Source of the DNA: Pedobacter soli
GTDB taxonomy: Bacteria > Bacteroidota > Bacteroidia > Sphingobacteriales > Sphingobacteriaceae
Length of the DNA: 59,301 nt
Direction: 5' to 3'
NCBI RefSeq assembly: GCF_900101435.1
Contig: NZ_FMZH01000021.1
Location: 1 to 59,301, forward strand
Shown: one piece after another, positions 51,028 to 59,239 of the stretch
Layout: each line of letters opens with the position of its first letter
Numbering within the stretch: the stretch's first letter is position 1
The notes under the pieces: generated by a model
The model's database searches: none
What the model was told of the DNA's origin: nothing
What the model saw: only the letters and a program-made list of their open reading frames with translations
Program-made: the position numbers and the translations under genes

Positions 51028-51381
51028 TTATGCCGAGAAACTCGTACCACAGCCGCAGGTGCTGGTAGCATTCGGGTTAATGAAGGTAAAACCGCGTGAG
51101 TTTAAGCCATCTTGCCAATCGATCATCATACCCATTAAGTACATTTGATGTGCTTTGTTCATGAAAACTTTAATGCCATCGATCAAAAACTCCTGATCGC
51201 CATCTTTTTTCTGGTCAAAACCCAGCACGTAGTTCATGCCAGCGCAACCGCCACCTTCAACACCAACGCGTAAGCCGTAATCTTCGCCAATTTCCTGCTG
51301 ATCTCTTAATTTATATAACTCTTTGGCTGCTCCTTCCGAAAAAGTAACTGGTGCAAATGATGTATCAACTGTTGTGCTCAT
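51028..51381 (-). CDS. A-type iron-sulfur cluster carrier (HesB/IscA/SufA)
   Basis: A 117-residue protein with the three conserved cysteines C46 (GGGCAGMNY), C109 and C111 (STCGCGTSFSA). These bind and deliver [Fe-S] clusters. The motif order and spacing fit the HesB/IscA family; assignment to SufA, IscA or ErpA needs phylogeny. No suf operon is adjacent. It has its own promoter and terminator. Confidence 0.93.
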   Translation of the reverse strand: MSTTVDTSFAPVTFSEGAAKELYKLRDQQEIGEDYGLRVGVEGGGCAGMNYVLGFDQKKDGDQEFLIDGIKVFMNKAHQMYLMGMMIDWQDGLNSRGFTFINPNATSTCGCGTSFSA

Positions 51382-51403
51382 GTTATTTAAATTTTATCTG
51401 TCA

Positions 51404-51411
51404 CAAATATA
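51404..51411 (-). promoter_or_regulatory. Bacteroidota -7 element for the Fe-S carrier gene
   Basis: Minus-strand TATATTTG fits TAnnTTTG, 22 bases upstream of the ATG. Confidence 0.6.
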
Positions 51412-51473
51412 AATAATAATGCACATTTTTGCTTTTAACGGTCAGCTAATATTACCGTATATAAACAATACTT

Positions 51474-52004
51474 ATGAATACCCAACAGATTTTAATTGAT
51501 GTAGTGATCTTATTCGCAGGCGTTTTCGGTGCGCTAATGGCTGTTTATTATATTTTAAAGGGCGATATCCAACGTTTCTTTAATTTAAAAACCATTGAAC
51601 TGAATAAAGAAACCAGGGCGCATATTTTACCGTTAAGATTACAGGCACACGAGCGGTTAATCATCTTTGTTGACCGCATTAACCCGGCTAACCTGTTGGT
51701 GCGCCTCCATCAGCAAGGTATTGATTTAGCTACTTTACAGGCTGGTGTTTTAAGTGAAGTACGTGCAGAATACCAGCACAACATTACCCAACAATTGTAT
51801 GTAGATCCGGTAACCTGGAGTGTGGTGCGTAAATTGAAAGATGATACTATCGGCATGATTAATAATGCTGTTCAGGGTTTGCCTAACGGATCGAACGGAA
51901 TTGAACTGAGCAAAGCTATTTTGCAGCACATGGCTACTATTGATGAAAATCCTTACGATTTAACATTAGAGTTGATTAAGAAAGATATTGCCCGGTTGTT
52001 TTAA
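51474..52004 (+). CDS. Hypothetical membrane-anchored protein
   Basis: A 176-residue protein with one N-terminal membrane segment (about residues 8-28, IDVVILFAGVFGALMAVYYI) and a cytosolic helical domain containing LRLQAHERLIIFVDRINPANL. Proteins of this general form are common in Bacteroidota; no function was recognised. It is divergent from the Fe-S carrier gene. Confidence 0.7.
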   Translation: MNTQQILIDVVILFAGVFGALMAVYYILKGDIQRFFNLKTIELNKETRAHILPLRLQAHERLIIFVDRINPANLLVRLHQQGIDLATLQAGVLSEVRAEYQHNITQQLYVDPVTWSVVRKLKDDTIGMINNAVQGLPNGSNGIELSKAILQHMATIDENPYDLTLELIKKDIARLF

Positions 52005-52083
52005 GCATCACGCAGTTTCCAATGGGCAGTTTGCAGTCACCAATGACCAATGAACTACTGAACATGTTTGGAGTTGGGGGCTT

Positions 52084-52350
52084 GGAGTTTGGAGGCAATT
52101 ACCGATAATACAGTATGCAGTTTAAAGTCGGCAGTTTGCTTTACCAATGCACGAATGACTAATGAACTTGTTATTTTATGTAATTTGAAGTTGAGTGCTT
52201 GGCATCAGTTAACCAATTAACCAGTTTGAACAGTTAACCGTTATACAGTTTGGAGTTGAGCGTTTGCAGTTTGGACGCGATTACCGATAATAGAGTATGC
52301 AGTTTAAAGTTGGCAGTTTGCCTCACCCATGAACCAATGACCAATAAACC
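52084..52350. repeat. Two direct copies of an ~85-bp repeat, 182 bp apart
   Basis: Copies start at 52084 and 52266 and share ATTACCGATAATA, GTATGCAGTTTAAAGT and GGCAGTTTGC words. Between them (about 52205-52252) is a stretch of AC-rich words CAGTTAACCAATTAACC resembling the right arm of the four-helix element. No gene is supported in 52005-52356. It includes the sequence matching the repeat inside waaA. Confidence 0.8.
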
Positions 52351-52356
52351 AAACAT

Positions 52357-53904
52357 ATGAGCACGAAGAAACACACCACTACATCAGGTATTGAAATAAA
52401 AGGGCTGTATACTTCGGCAAGGCCAATGGAAGAACAGCCCGGACAATACCCATTCACCCGGGGAATACAAAAAGATATGTATCGCGGTCGTTTGTGGACG
52501 ATGCGGCAGTATGCCGGTTTTTCTACTGCAGAAGAATCAAACAAGCGTTATCATTATTTACTGGCTCAGGGAACTACAGGCTTGTCGGTTGCATTCGATT
52601 TGCCTACACAGATAGGTTATGATTCTGATCATGAAATGGCAGATGGCGAAGTTGGGAAAGTAGGGGTGGCTATTGATTCGCTTCAGGATATCGAAATTTT
52701 GTTTGATGGCATTAAGCTGCAAGAAATCACCACGTCGATGACCATTAATGCAACGGCATCTATTCTATTGGCCATGTACATTGCGCTGGCTAAAAAGCAG
52801 GGAGCAGATTTAAAGCAAATTTCGGGGACCATACAGAACGATATTTTAAAAGAGTATGCTGCCAGAGGTACTTATATCTATCCACCCAAGCAATCGATGC
52901 GTTTAATAACCGATATTTTTGAGTTTTGCAGTAAAGAGGTGCCAAAGTGGAATACCATTTCTATATCGGGTTACCATATTCGTGAGGCGGGCTCGACAGC
53001 GGTGCAGGAACTTGCTTTTACGCTCGCTAACGGCAGAACCTATTTAAAAGCAGCTTTAAACAAAGGTTTAGACATTAACGTTTTTGCCAAAAGGTTATCT
53101 TTCTTTTTTAACTGCCACAATAACTTTTTCGAAGAAATTGCAAAATTCAGGGCTGCGCGGCGCATGTGGGCTAAAATTACCAAAGATTTGGGCGCTACTG
53201 ATGAAAAAGCCCAGATGCTCAGGTTTCATACCCAAACCGGTGGTTCGACCTTAACGGCACAACAGCCGCTAAATAACGTAATCAGGGTGAGCAATCAGGC
53301 TATGGCCGCAGTTTTAGGTGGTACACAATCACTGCATACCAATGGTTACGATGAGGCGCTTTCACTTCCAACCGAATCAGCAGCTAAAATTGCCCTGCGT
53401 ACCCAGCAGATTATTGCCTTTGAAAGCGGGGTTACTGATACCGTTGATCCACTGGCAGGTTCGTTCTTTGTAGAAAATTTAACTGATGAAGTTGAAGCAG
53501 CAGCCTGGGTATATATCGATCGGATCGATGCTATGGGTGGCTCGGTGAACGCGATTGAAAGCGATTACATGCAAAATGAAATTGCTGCTGCAGCTTACCA
53601 ATATCAAAAGGAGATTGAAAGCGGCGAACGGATTTCGGTAGGGGTGAATAAATTTACGCAGGAAGAAGAAGGGTTAACCGAGGTTTTTAATATCGACGAT
53701 TCTATTCGTAAGCTCCAAGCAGAAAAACTGGAACATTTAAGAATAATGCGCGATCAGGCAGCGGTAGATGAATCATTACGTTTATTAAAAGAAGCGGCAC
53801 AGGGCGACACCAATTTAATGCCTTTGATTATTGATGCTGTTGAAAAGTATGCAACGCTCGGAGAGATTGCTGATGTGCTGCGCGACGTCTTTGGAGTTTA
53901 TTAA
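52357..53904 (+). CDS. Methylmalonyl-CoA mutase large subunit (B12-domain-less)
   Basis: A 515-residue TIM-barrel subunit of an adenosylcobalamin mutase. The substrate-specificity residues of the Propionibacterium enzyme align without gaps: Y52 (Y89), R170 (R207) and H207 (H244), all at a constant offset of 37. YPFTRGIQKDMYRGRLWTMR is typical. These residues argue for methylmalonyl-CoA/succinyl-CoA rather than isobutyryl-CoA. The protein ends after the barrel and lacks the C-terminal cobalamin-binding domain, so a separate small subunit with a DxHxxG motif must exist elsewhere; none is in the window. No meaB or epimerase is adjacent. Confidence 0.9.
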   Translation: MSTKKHTTTSGIEIKGLYTSARPMEEQPGQYPFTRGIQKDMYRGRLWTMRQYAGFSTAEESNKRYHYLLAQGTTGLSVAFDLPTQIGYDSDHEMADGEVGKVGVAIDSLQDIEILFDGIKLQEITTSMTINATASILLAMYIALAKKQGADLKQISGTIQNDILKEYAARGTYIYPPKQSMRLITDIFEFCSKEVPKWNTISISGYHIREAGSTAVQELAFTLANGRTYLKAALNKGLDINVFAKRLSFFFNCHNNFFEEIAKFRAARRMWAKITKDLGATDEKAQMLRFHTQTGGSTLTAQQPLNNVIRVSNQAMAAVLGGTQSLHTNGYDEALSLPTESAAKIALRTQQIIAFESGVTDTVDPLAGSFFVENLTDEVEAAAWVYIDRIDAMGGSVNAIESDYMQNEIAAAAYQYQKEIESGERISVGVNKFTQEEEGLTEVFNIDDSIRKLQAEKLEHLRIMRDQAAVDESLRLLKEAAQGDTNLMPLIIDAVEKYATLGEIADVLRDVFGVY

Positions 53905-54413
53905 AATCATGTTTAGTGATGTTAATAATCAGCTGATCTGAAGGATGATGAGCGGCTGCATACCTCATTCAAAATGACCAGTTCGCTGTCGGATAATAGC
54001 TACAAAAAAAGTATTACAGGTTTTAATTGGCAGATAGCCTGAAGTGTGTATTTAAACGACATATTATTTATACTTTGTAGCACTTTGATTATCAGTGTTT
54101 TCGTGTATTGATTAGCATAATATTGACAAATGATGCCTAAAATGGCTTGGAATTTGCTTTTTAAGGATGATTTGAAATTAACCGGAGACAAACGCGTTAA
54201 ATAATTGTAAATGTGGATAACCAGTGTTAATAAATAGTTATTAACATAAAAAATTGAGGTTAAGCAACCTACTTTATTCCTTATCAGAGGGTTACGATTT
54301 ATTTGAAATTTTTGTTTAAAATGTTGATAATTTTCTCAATATTCGTAGTCCCGAAACGGACCATCCCTTTATATCGAATCGGAACTGAAAACCAATAAAT
54401 TACAGAAATCGCA
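53905..54413. other. Candidate origin of replication upstream of dnaA
   Basis: A 509-bp AT-rich spacer with a perfect consensus DnaA box TGTGGATAA at 54212-54220, a one-mismatch box TGTTGATAA at 54322-54330, and very AT-rich stretches around 54221-54260. The position just upstream of dnaA fits an oriC. Only one perfect box was found, so this is tentative; replication-strand asymmetry could not be computed. No gene is supported in the spacer. Confidence 0.5.
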
Positions 54414-55844
54414 ATGGAAAAAACTTGTACAGAAGTATGGAAGAACTGTCTCCAAATTATTAAGGATAACATCCCGAACCAAAGTTTCAAAACCTGGTTC
54501 GAGCCAATAACTGCCCTTAAATTGGAAGGTAAGGTTCTAACTATACAGGTGCCAAGTTTATTCTTTTACGAATGGCTTGAAGAGCACTATGTAGGCTTGC
54601 TACGCAAGACGGTAAAAAAACAACTTGGAGAGGATGGCAGGTTGGAATATAATATCGTTGTAGATAAATCATCAAACAGCGGTAATCCTTATACTACCAA
54701 TATGCCCTCAAATGGAAATGGCGCGGAGGCAAAGGTACAATCGATGCCGATTCCGGTTTCCATTAATAAGGATATTAAAAATCCGTTTATTATCCCTGGA
54801 TTAAAGAAATTAAATGTTGATCCACAATTAAACTCAAACTACACTTTCGAAAATTACATTGAGGGAGATTGTAACCGTTTGGCACGCTCGGCAGGTTACG
54901 CTGTTGCTGCAAAACCAGGAGGTACATCTTTTAACCCTTTAATGATTTACGGTGGGGTAGGTTTGGGTAAAACCCACCTGGCACAGGCCATCGGAAACGA
55001 GATTAAACGCAGCATGCCAGATAAACTGGTAATTTATGTAAGCTGCGAGAAATTTTGCCAGCAGTTTGTTGATTCATTAAAGAACAACACCATTAACGAT
55101 TTCGTTAACTTTTATCAGGCTATGGATGTAATCATCATGGATGATGTGCACAATTTTGCCGGAAAAGAAAAAACGCAGGATATTTTCTTCCACATCTTTA
55201 ACCACTTACATCAATCTGGTAAACAGGTAATCTTGACGTCTGATAAAGCACCAAAAGATTTAGCGGGTTTAGAAGAGCGTTTGTTAAGCCGTTTTAAATG
55301 GGGCTTATCTGCCGATCTGCAAATTCCGGATCTTGAAACGCGTATTGCCATCTTAAGAAAGAAAATGTATGCCGATGGTATTGAGTTACCAGGTGAGGTG
55401 GTAGAGTATGTAGCGCACAACATTGATAACAACGTGCGTGAGCTGGAAGGTGCTATGGTATCATTGCTGGCACAAGCTACTTTGAACAAAAAAGAAATCG
55501 ATTTAGCATTAGCCAAACAAATGCTGAAGAACTTCATCAAAAATACTTCGAAAGAAATTTCAATGGAGTACATCCAGAAACTGGTTTGCGAGTATTTTGA
55601 AGTTCCGGTTGATATGGTTAAATCACAAACCCGTAAACGCGAGATTGTTCAGGCACGTCAGATTTCGATGTACCTTTCTAAGAGCCATACCAAATCATCA
55701 CTAAAAACAATTGGTGCTTTCTTTGGTGGCCGCGATCACAGTACCGTAATTTATGCTTGCCAAACAGTAGAAGATCTGATCGATACCGATAAAAAGTTTA
55801 AAGCTTACGTACACGATATCCAGAAAAAATTGAAAATGAGCTAA
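54414..55844 (+). CDS. dnaA: Chromosomal replication initiator DnaA
   Basis: A 476-residue AAA+ protein. Domain I is at 1-85 (VWKNCLQIIKDNIPNQSFKT), followed by a low-complexity linker (about 86-140). Walker A is GGVGLGKT (180-187), Walker B is IIMDDVHNF, and the C-terminal DNA-binding domain has GGRDHSTVIYA (the DnaA signature). A perfect DnaA box lies about 190 bp upstream. The gene ends with a strong terminator; the NUDIX gene is convergent. Confidence 0.98.
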   Translation: MEKTCTEVWKNCLQIIKDNIPNQSFKTWFEPITALKLEGKVLTIQVPSLFFYEWLEEHYVGLLRKTVKKQLGEDGRLEYNIVVDKSSNSGNPYTTNMPSNGNGAEAKVQSMPIPVSINKDIKNPFIIPGLKKLNVDPQLNSNYTFENYIEGDCNRLARSAGYAVAAKPGGTSFNPLMIYGGVGLGKTHLAQAIGNEIKRSMPDKLVIYVSCEKFCQQFVDSLKNNTINDFVNFYQAMDVIIMDDVHNFAGKEKTQDIFFHIFNHLHQSGKQVILTSDKAPKDLAGLEERLLSRFKWGLSADLQIPDLETRIAILRKKMYADGIELPGEVVEYVAHNIDNNVRELEGAMVSLLAQATLNKKEIDLALAKQMLKNFIKNTSKEISMEYIQKLVCEYFEVPVDMVKSQTRKREIVQARQISMYLSKSHTKSSLKTIGAFFGGRDHSTVIYACQTVEDLIDTDKKFKAYVHDIQKKLKMS

Positions 55845-55870
55845 GCTTTTACAGGCTTATTGTTCAATAA

Positions 55871-55909
55871 AAAAGCAGCCAGATGTTCAAAATCTGGCTG
55901 CTTTTTTTA
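55871..55909 (+). terminator. Intrinsic terminator of dnaA
   Basis: A perfect 14-bp stem (55871-55884 with 55892-55905, loop GTTCAAA) rich in GC, followed by T residues. Confidence 0.92.
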
Positions 55910-55917
55910 ACTGTAAA

Positions 55918-55952
55918 ATCTGAGATAGGAATAAGGGGCCTGTCTCAGATTT
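55918..55952 (-). terminator. Hairpin terminator of the NUDIX gene
   Basis: AATCTGAGATA with TGTCTCAGATT (10 of 11 pairs) just beyond the stop codon of the minus-strand NUDIX gene. The T-run on the minus strand is short, so confidence is moderate. Confidence 0.6.
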
Positions 55953-55954
55953 TA

Positions 55955-56512
55955 TTAACCTTTGGCTATTTCTTCGAGCCCGTAAAATAAAGCCGCAACA
56001 TGTAAAGCCTGGGCAATCTTATTTTCTCTAATCAACTGTTTTACTTCGTCAACAGTATATTCTTCTACATTTAAAATTTCATGTTCATCTAAGTGTTGTT
56101 CATGTGTTTTAACACCACCTGTCAGGAGATAGGTAAAAGTGATGTTATTTGCTGTAGCTGGGTTAGGATAAAGTTCAGCAATTAATTTACAGGTTTTAAA
56201 GCTGTATCCGGTCTCTTCCAAAAGCTCGCGTTTAATGGCAAACTCTGGCGCTTCGTCACCGTCAATTACACCACCCGGTACTTCTAGCGAAACAATATCG
56301 GCCGCATGACGATACTGGCGTACCATAATGATTTTTCCTGCTTCGGTTAAGGCAATAGCATTAACCCAGTTGGGGTATTCTAAAACGTAGTAATCGTCTT
56401 TAATTAGACCATCAGGTAGTTTAACTTCATCTACCCTTAAAGTAGCCCACTTTTCCCTTACTAAATATTTAGAGGCAATTTTCTGCCACTTTTCTATAAT
56501 CATCTGTTTCAT
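55955..56512 (-). CDS. NUDIX hydrolase
   Basis: A 185-residue protein with the complete Nudix box GX5EX7REUXEEXGU from G81 (GVIDGDEAPEFAIKRELLEETG), where R95, E96, E99 and E100 coordinate Mg2+. The flanking EVPGG and AELYPNPATANN regions resemble the ADP-ribose/ADP-sugar pyrophosphatase group, but the substrate is not certain. It lies 24 bp downstream of the following hypothetical gene on the same strand. Confidence 0.92.
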   Translation of the reverse strand: MKQMIIEKWQKIASKYLVREKWATLRVDEVKLPDGLIKDDYYVLEYPNWVNAIALTEAGKIIMVRQYRHAADIVSLEVPGGVIDGDEAPEFAIKRELLEETGYSFKTCKLIAELYPNPATANNITFTYLLTGGVKTHEQHLDEHEILNVEEYTVDEVKQLIRENKIAQALHVAALFYGLEEIAKG

Positions 56513-56536
56513 TATTGATTTTTATACGCCACACGC

Positions 56537-56926
56537 TTAGCGCAAGTATTGTTGTATCGTTTTCTGCCGGTGCAGGTTAACCAAATGTACAATCTTATGC
56601 CGGTCTGATAAAAACTGATACACAAAATTTAATTTAGGCGCGATAATTAAATTCCTTTCTGCGCTAATTCCCAACTCGTAATAAAGAAATTCGCTAAGCG
56701 AATCGAGCTTTTCAGGAGCAAGATCACTTTCGTTAAGCCACTTTTCAAAAGCGGCCAAATCAGCTCCTTTCAAAAGGTTTACCGGCAAGGCGAAACTTTT
56801 CTCCATACTTTCGTTGAACAGCGACTGGGCTTCTTTAAATTTACCCTCCAGTTTTAAGCCCATAATGCGGGCCAGCACTTCTGCCAGTTTTTGTATTTCT
56901 GCTGTAATTAAATCTTTTCTGTACAT
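56537..56926 (-). CDS. Hypothetical protein (possibly DUF6483-like)
   Basis: A 129-residue helical protein starting MYRKDLITAEIQKLAEVLAR. The pattern of an N-terminal D-x-I-x-x-x-I-x-K-L-A helix followed by a tetratricopeptide-like helical region is shared with the DUF6483 group, but that is only a weak match. Function unknown. It is upstream of the NUDIX gene and probably cotranscribed. Confidence 0.6.
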   Translation of the reverse strand: MYRKDLITAEIQKLAEVLARIMGLKLEGKFKEAQSLFNESMEKSFALPVNLLKGADLAAFEKWLNESDLAPEKLDSLSEFLYYELGISAERNLIIAPKLNFVYQFLSDRHKIVHLVNLHRQKTIQQYLR

Positions 56927-57025
56927 GGTGTTGTAAAGTTAAAAGCTGTTGTAAGGTTGGAAAGTTCAGGTTTATTGACAACCAACTATTGACTAATGAA
57001 CCAATGAACAATTAAACTGATGGTG

Positions 57026-57814
57026 CTACCAGCTTCCGCTTGAGCCACCACCACCAAAGCTTCCGCCTCCAAATCCGCCGAAGCCTCCGCCACCTCCCGA
57101 AGAGCCGCCGCCCCAGCCGCTATTACCACCCCAGCCGCCGCGACCACCACCGCCGCTGCCAAAAAGCATGGCCCAGAATAAGGCATTAGAAGCACCACGA
57201 CCTCCAATTACTTCGCTACCACCGCCACCGCCTCTTCTCATGATAATCAGAATTACGATAATGATAATAATTACGATAACGATGCTGCCACCGCCACCAC
57301 CACTTTTCCTGTTCGCAACTTTTGGGTTATCGTTTTTGTATTCTCCTTTGGTATATTGAATAATAGAAGTAGTTGCTGCATCCAATCCGGCATAATAATT
57401 TCCGGCCCTGAACTCTGGCTTAATGTCGTTATCGATAATCCGTTTGGCATAAACATCGGGCAGGGCACCTTCAACACCATAGCCGGTTTGAATAGAGATT
57501 TTCCTGTCGCCAACAGCCACAACAATCATAATACCGTTGTTTTTGCCACTTTGGCCAACACCCCATTTCCTGCCCAGGTTTACGGCATATTCGTTAATGT
57601 CATAATCGCCAACAGATTTTAATATCGCGATGGCAATCTGTGTAGATGAAGAATCATCGAAAGCTACCAGCTTATTTTCAAGGGCCTGCTTTTGTTCGGC
57701 AGATAAAACACCCGAGTAATCGTTAACCAGGGTATTGGGTTTTTCGGGATAATCCTGCGCAAAAGCAAAGTTGAACAATAAAGCCAGTAACGATAAAAGA
57801 AATATTTTTTTCAT
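57026..57814 (-). CDS. TPM-domain protein with Gly-rich tail (YgcG-like)
   Basis: A 262-residue protein. A signal peptide (cleavage after AFA, about residue 19) is followed by the TPM domain: VNDYSGVLSAEQKQALENKL, QIAIAILKSVGDYDINEYAV, RKWGVGQSGKNNGIMIVVAV and IQTGYGVEGALPDVYAKRII. A membrane helix near 176-193 precedes a long Gly/Ser/Trp-rich tail ending GGSSGSW. TPM proteins (TLP18.3/Psb32/MOLO-1) include phosphatases, but most are uncharacterised. It overlaps the upstream TPM gene by one base (TAATGA). Confidence 0.9.
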   Translation of the reverse strand: MKKIFLLSLLALLFNFAFAQDYPEKPNTLVNDYSGVLSAEQKQALENKLVAFDDSSSTQIAIAILKSVGDYDINEYAVNLGRKWGVGQSGKNNGIMIVVAVGDRKISIQTGYGVEGALPDVYAKRIIDNDIKPEFRAGNYYAGLDAATTSIIQYTKGEYKNDNPKVANRKSGGGGGSIVIVIIIIIVILIIMRRGGGGGSEVIGGRGASNALFWAMLFGSGGGGRGGWGGNSGWGGGSSGGGGGFGGFGGGSFGGGGSSGSW

Positions 57815-58257
57815 TACTTATTTTCTTGACGATCCATAAAAACAATATCGTTAGGCAATTCATTAATATCGCCTTTTTGCGGTGGGAAAAACAAAGCTAG
57901 TTTTTCTCCGGCCAAAGTTACACCGGCAATAATACCATCGGCTAAATCACCTTTGGCAAAATGGGCCGTCATGGCAATTTTGGTGGTTTCCCAAAAATCA
58001 TCAGGTACCAGCTGGTTAATCCCTACATCGCCAATAATGGCAAATTTATGGTCAACGTGTGCCAGATAAATCAGTACGCCATTCCTTCTGGCTGTTTTAT
58101 CCATATCCAGTTTAACAAAGTATTCGATGGCTTTTTCGTAAGGATCAGCCTCGCAACGTTTATCAATAGCAATCCTGATCTCGCCCGATGTAGCTTTTTC
58201 TGCATCGGCAATCGCATTGGCTATTTTTTCCTGTTCAATATCCGAAAATAACGACAT
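57814..58257 (-). CDS. Second TPM-domain protein
   Basis: A 147-residue soluble TPM-domain protein without signal peptide. The domain is complete: SGEIRIAIDKR, NGVLIYLAHVDHKFAIIGDV, GINQLVPDDFWE and DGIIAGVTLAGEKL. It precedes the longer TPM gene with a 1-bp overlap. Together with lemA upstream it forms the LemA-TPM set found in many Bacteroidota; a hairpin terminator lies between lemA and this gene. Confidence 0.88.
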   Translation of the reverse strand: MSLFSDIEQEKIANAIADAEKATSGEIRIAIDKRCEADPYEKAIEYFVKLDMDKTARRNGVLIYLAHVDHKFAIIGDVGINQLVPDDFWETTKIAMTAHFAKGDLADGIIAGVTLAGEKLALFFPPQKGDINELPNDIVFMDRQENK

Positions 58258-58277
58258 GTGCTTAATTTATGGTGAAG

Positions 58278-58319
58278 TAAAAAGGGTAGTAAATGTTCAG
58301 ATAAACATTTACTACCCTT
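58278..58319 (-). terminator. Terminator between lemA and the TPM genes
   Basis: A perfect 16-bp stem (AAGGGTAGTAAATGTT at 58282-58297 with its complement at 58304-58319, loop CAGATA), followed on the minus strand by a T-run. It would reduce or stop transcription from lemA into the TPM genes. Confidence 0.88.
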
Positions 58320-58339
58320 AAATGTTATGGTTAAAAAGA

Positions 58340-58921
58340 TTAAAACTCTACTTTAGGTGCGTCTTTGGCAGTTGCATCAGCTTCGAAATAACCTTTTGGC
58401 TTAAAGCCGAACATACCGGCGGTTAAGTTAGTAGGGAAAGATCTGATTTTGCCATTGTACTCCTGTACTGCATCATTAAAATCTTTACGGGCAACAGTAA
58501 TCCTGTTTTCTGTACTTTCCAGTTGTGCAGATAAATCGCTAAACTGTTGGGTAGCCCTTAACTCAGGATAATTTTCGGTAATCGACAATAATTTACCCAA
58601 AGCCTGGCTCAGCTGACCTTGTGCAGCCTGATATTTTTGAATGTTTTCTGGCGTTAATTCATCAGCCTTAACGGTCATTTGGGTAGCTTTAGCACGTGCT
58701 TCAGTTACCGCTGTTAAAGTTCCCTGCTCAAATTTGGCAGCACCTTTTACCGTAGCCACCAGGTTCGGAATTAAATCTGCTCTCCGTTGATACTGGGTTT
58801 GAACCGTTCCCCATTTCGATTTTACGTTCTCATCGAGTTTAACCATGCTGTTATACCCGCAAGAGCTTAAAGTGCTTACTGCAATTACTGCAGCTAAAAT
58901 CCCAAATATTAATCTTTTCAT
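58340..58921 (-). CDS. LemA-family lipoprotein
   Basis: A 193-residue protein with a lipoprotein signal peptide (LSSC, Cys21). The LemA pattern is strong: YNSMVKLDENVKSKWGTVQ, QYQRRADLIPNLVATVKGAA, AKATQ and a final ITVARKDFNDAVQEYN with SFPTNLTAGMFGFKPKGYFE. The fold is a three-helix bundle. The function of LemA proteins is unclear. The 318 bp upstream contain the left part of an IS110 element. Confidence 0.93.
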   Translation of the reverse strand: MKRLIFGILAAVIAVSTLSSCGYNSMVKLDENVKSKWGTVQTQYQRRADLIPNLVATVKGAAKFEQGTLTAVTEARAKATQMTVKADELTPENIQKYQAAQGQLSQALGKLLSITENYPELRATQQFSDLSAQLESTENRITVARKDFNDAVQEYNGKIRSFPTNLTAGMFGFKPKGYFEADATAKDAPKVEF

Positions 58922-59069
58922 TTTTATGGTTTTTGTGTTTTATTTCAATTGATTTTGCTCAATTTACGAATTAGATATCAAATTGCATGCCTTTGTTACA
59001 GTTTACATTTTTATCTGTCCCTTAGGTTTGTTATAATCAAAAAAGTTTGAGATTTGTACAGAAAACCTT

Positions 59070-59137
59070 AACGGCAGTGCTGAACTATTACTCTGTCTAG
59101 ATTAAATATCTAAAACCTGTATCAGAGCACTGCCGTT
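59070..59137 (+). ncRNA. Candidate IS110 bridge-RNA hairpin in the element's left end
   Basis: A perfect 12-bp inverted repeat (AACGGCAGTGCT at 59070-59081 with AGCACTGCCGTT at 59126-59137) encloses a smaller stem (TAGAT and ATCTA at 59098-59102 and 59108-59112). It lies in the non-coding end just upstream of the IS110 transposase start. IS110-group elements encode a guide (bridge) RNA in this position. The left boundary of the element is not visible, and base pairing to target or donor could not be tested. The rest of 58922-59239 shows nothing else. Confidence 0.55.
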
Positions 59138-59239
59138 TGTTGAACAAGAACCATATAGAATTTTAGTCTTCGCCGGACTGTTAAGGGATTTAGTTTCATT
59201 CAACATCAAGGTTATTTATTCCACTTAACAACCCAAAGT

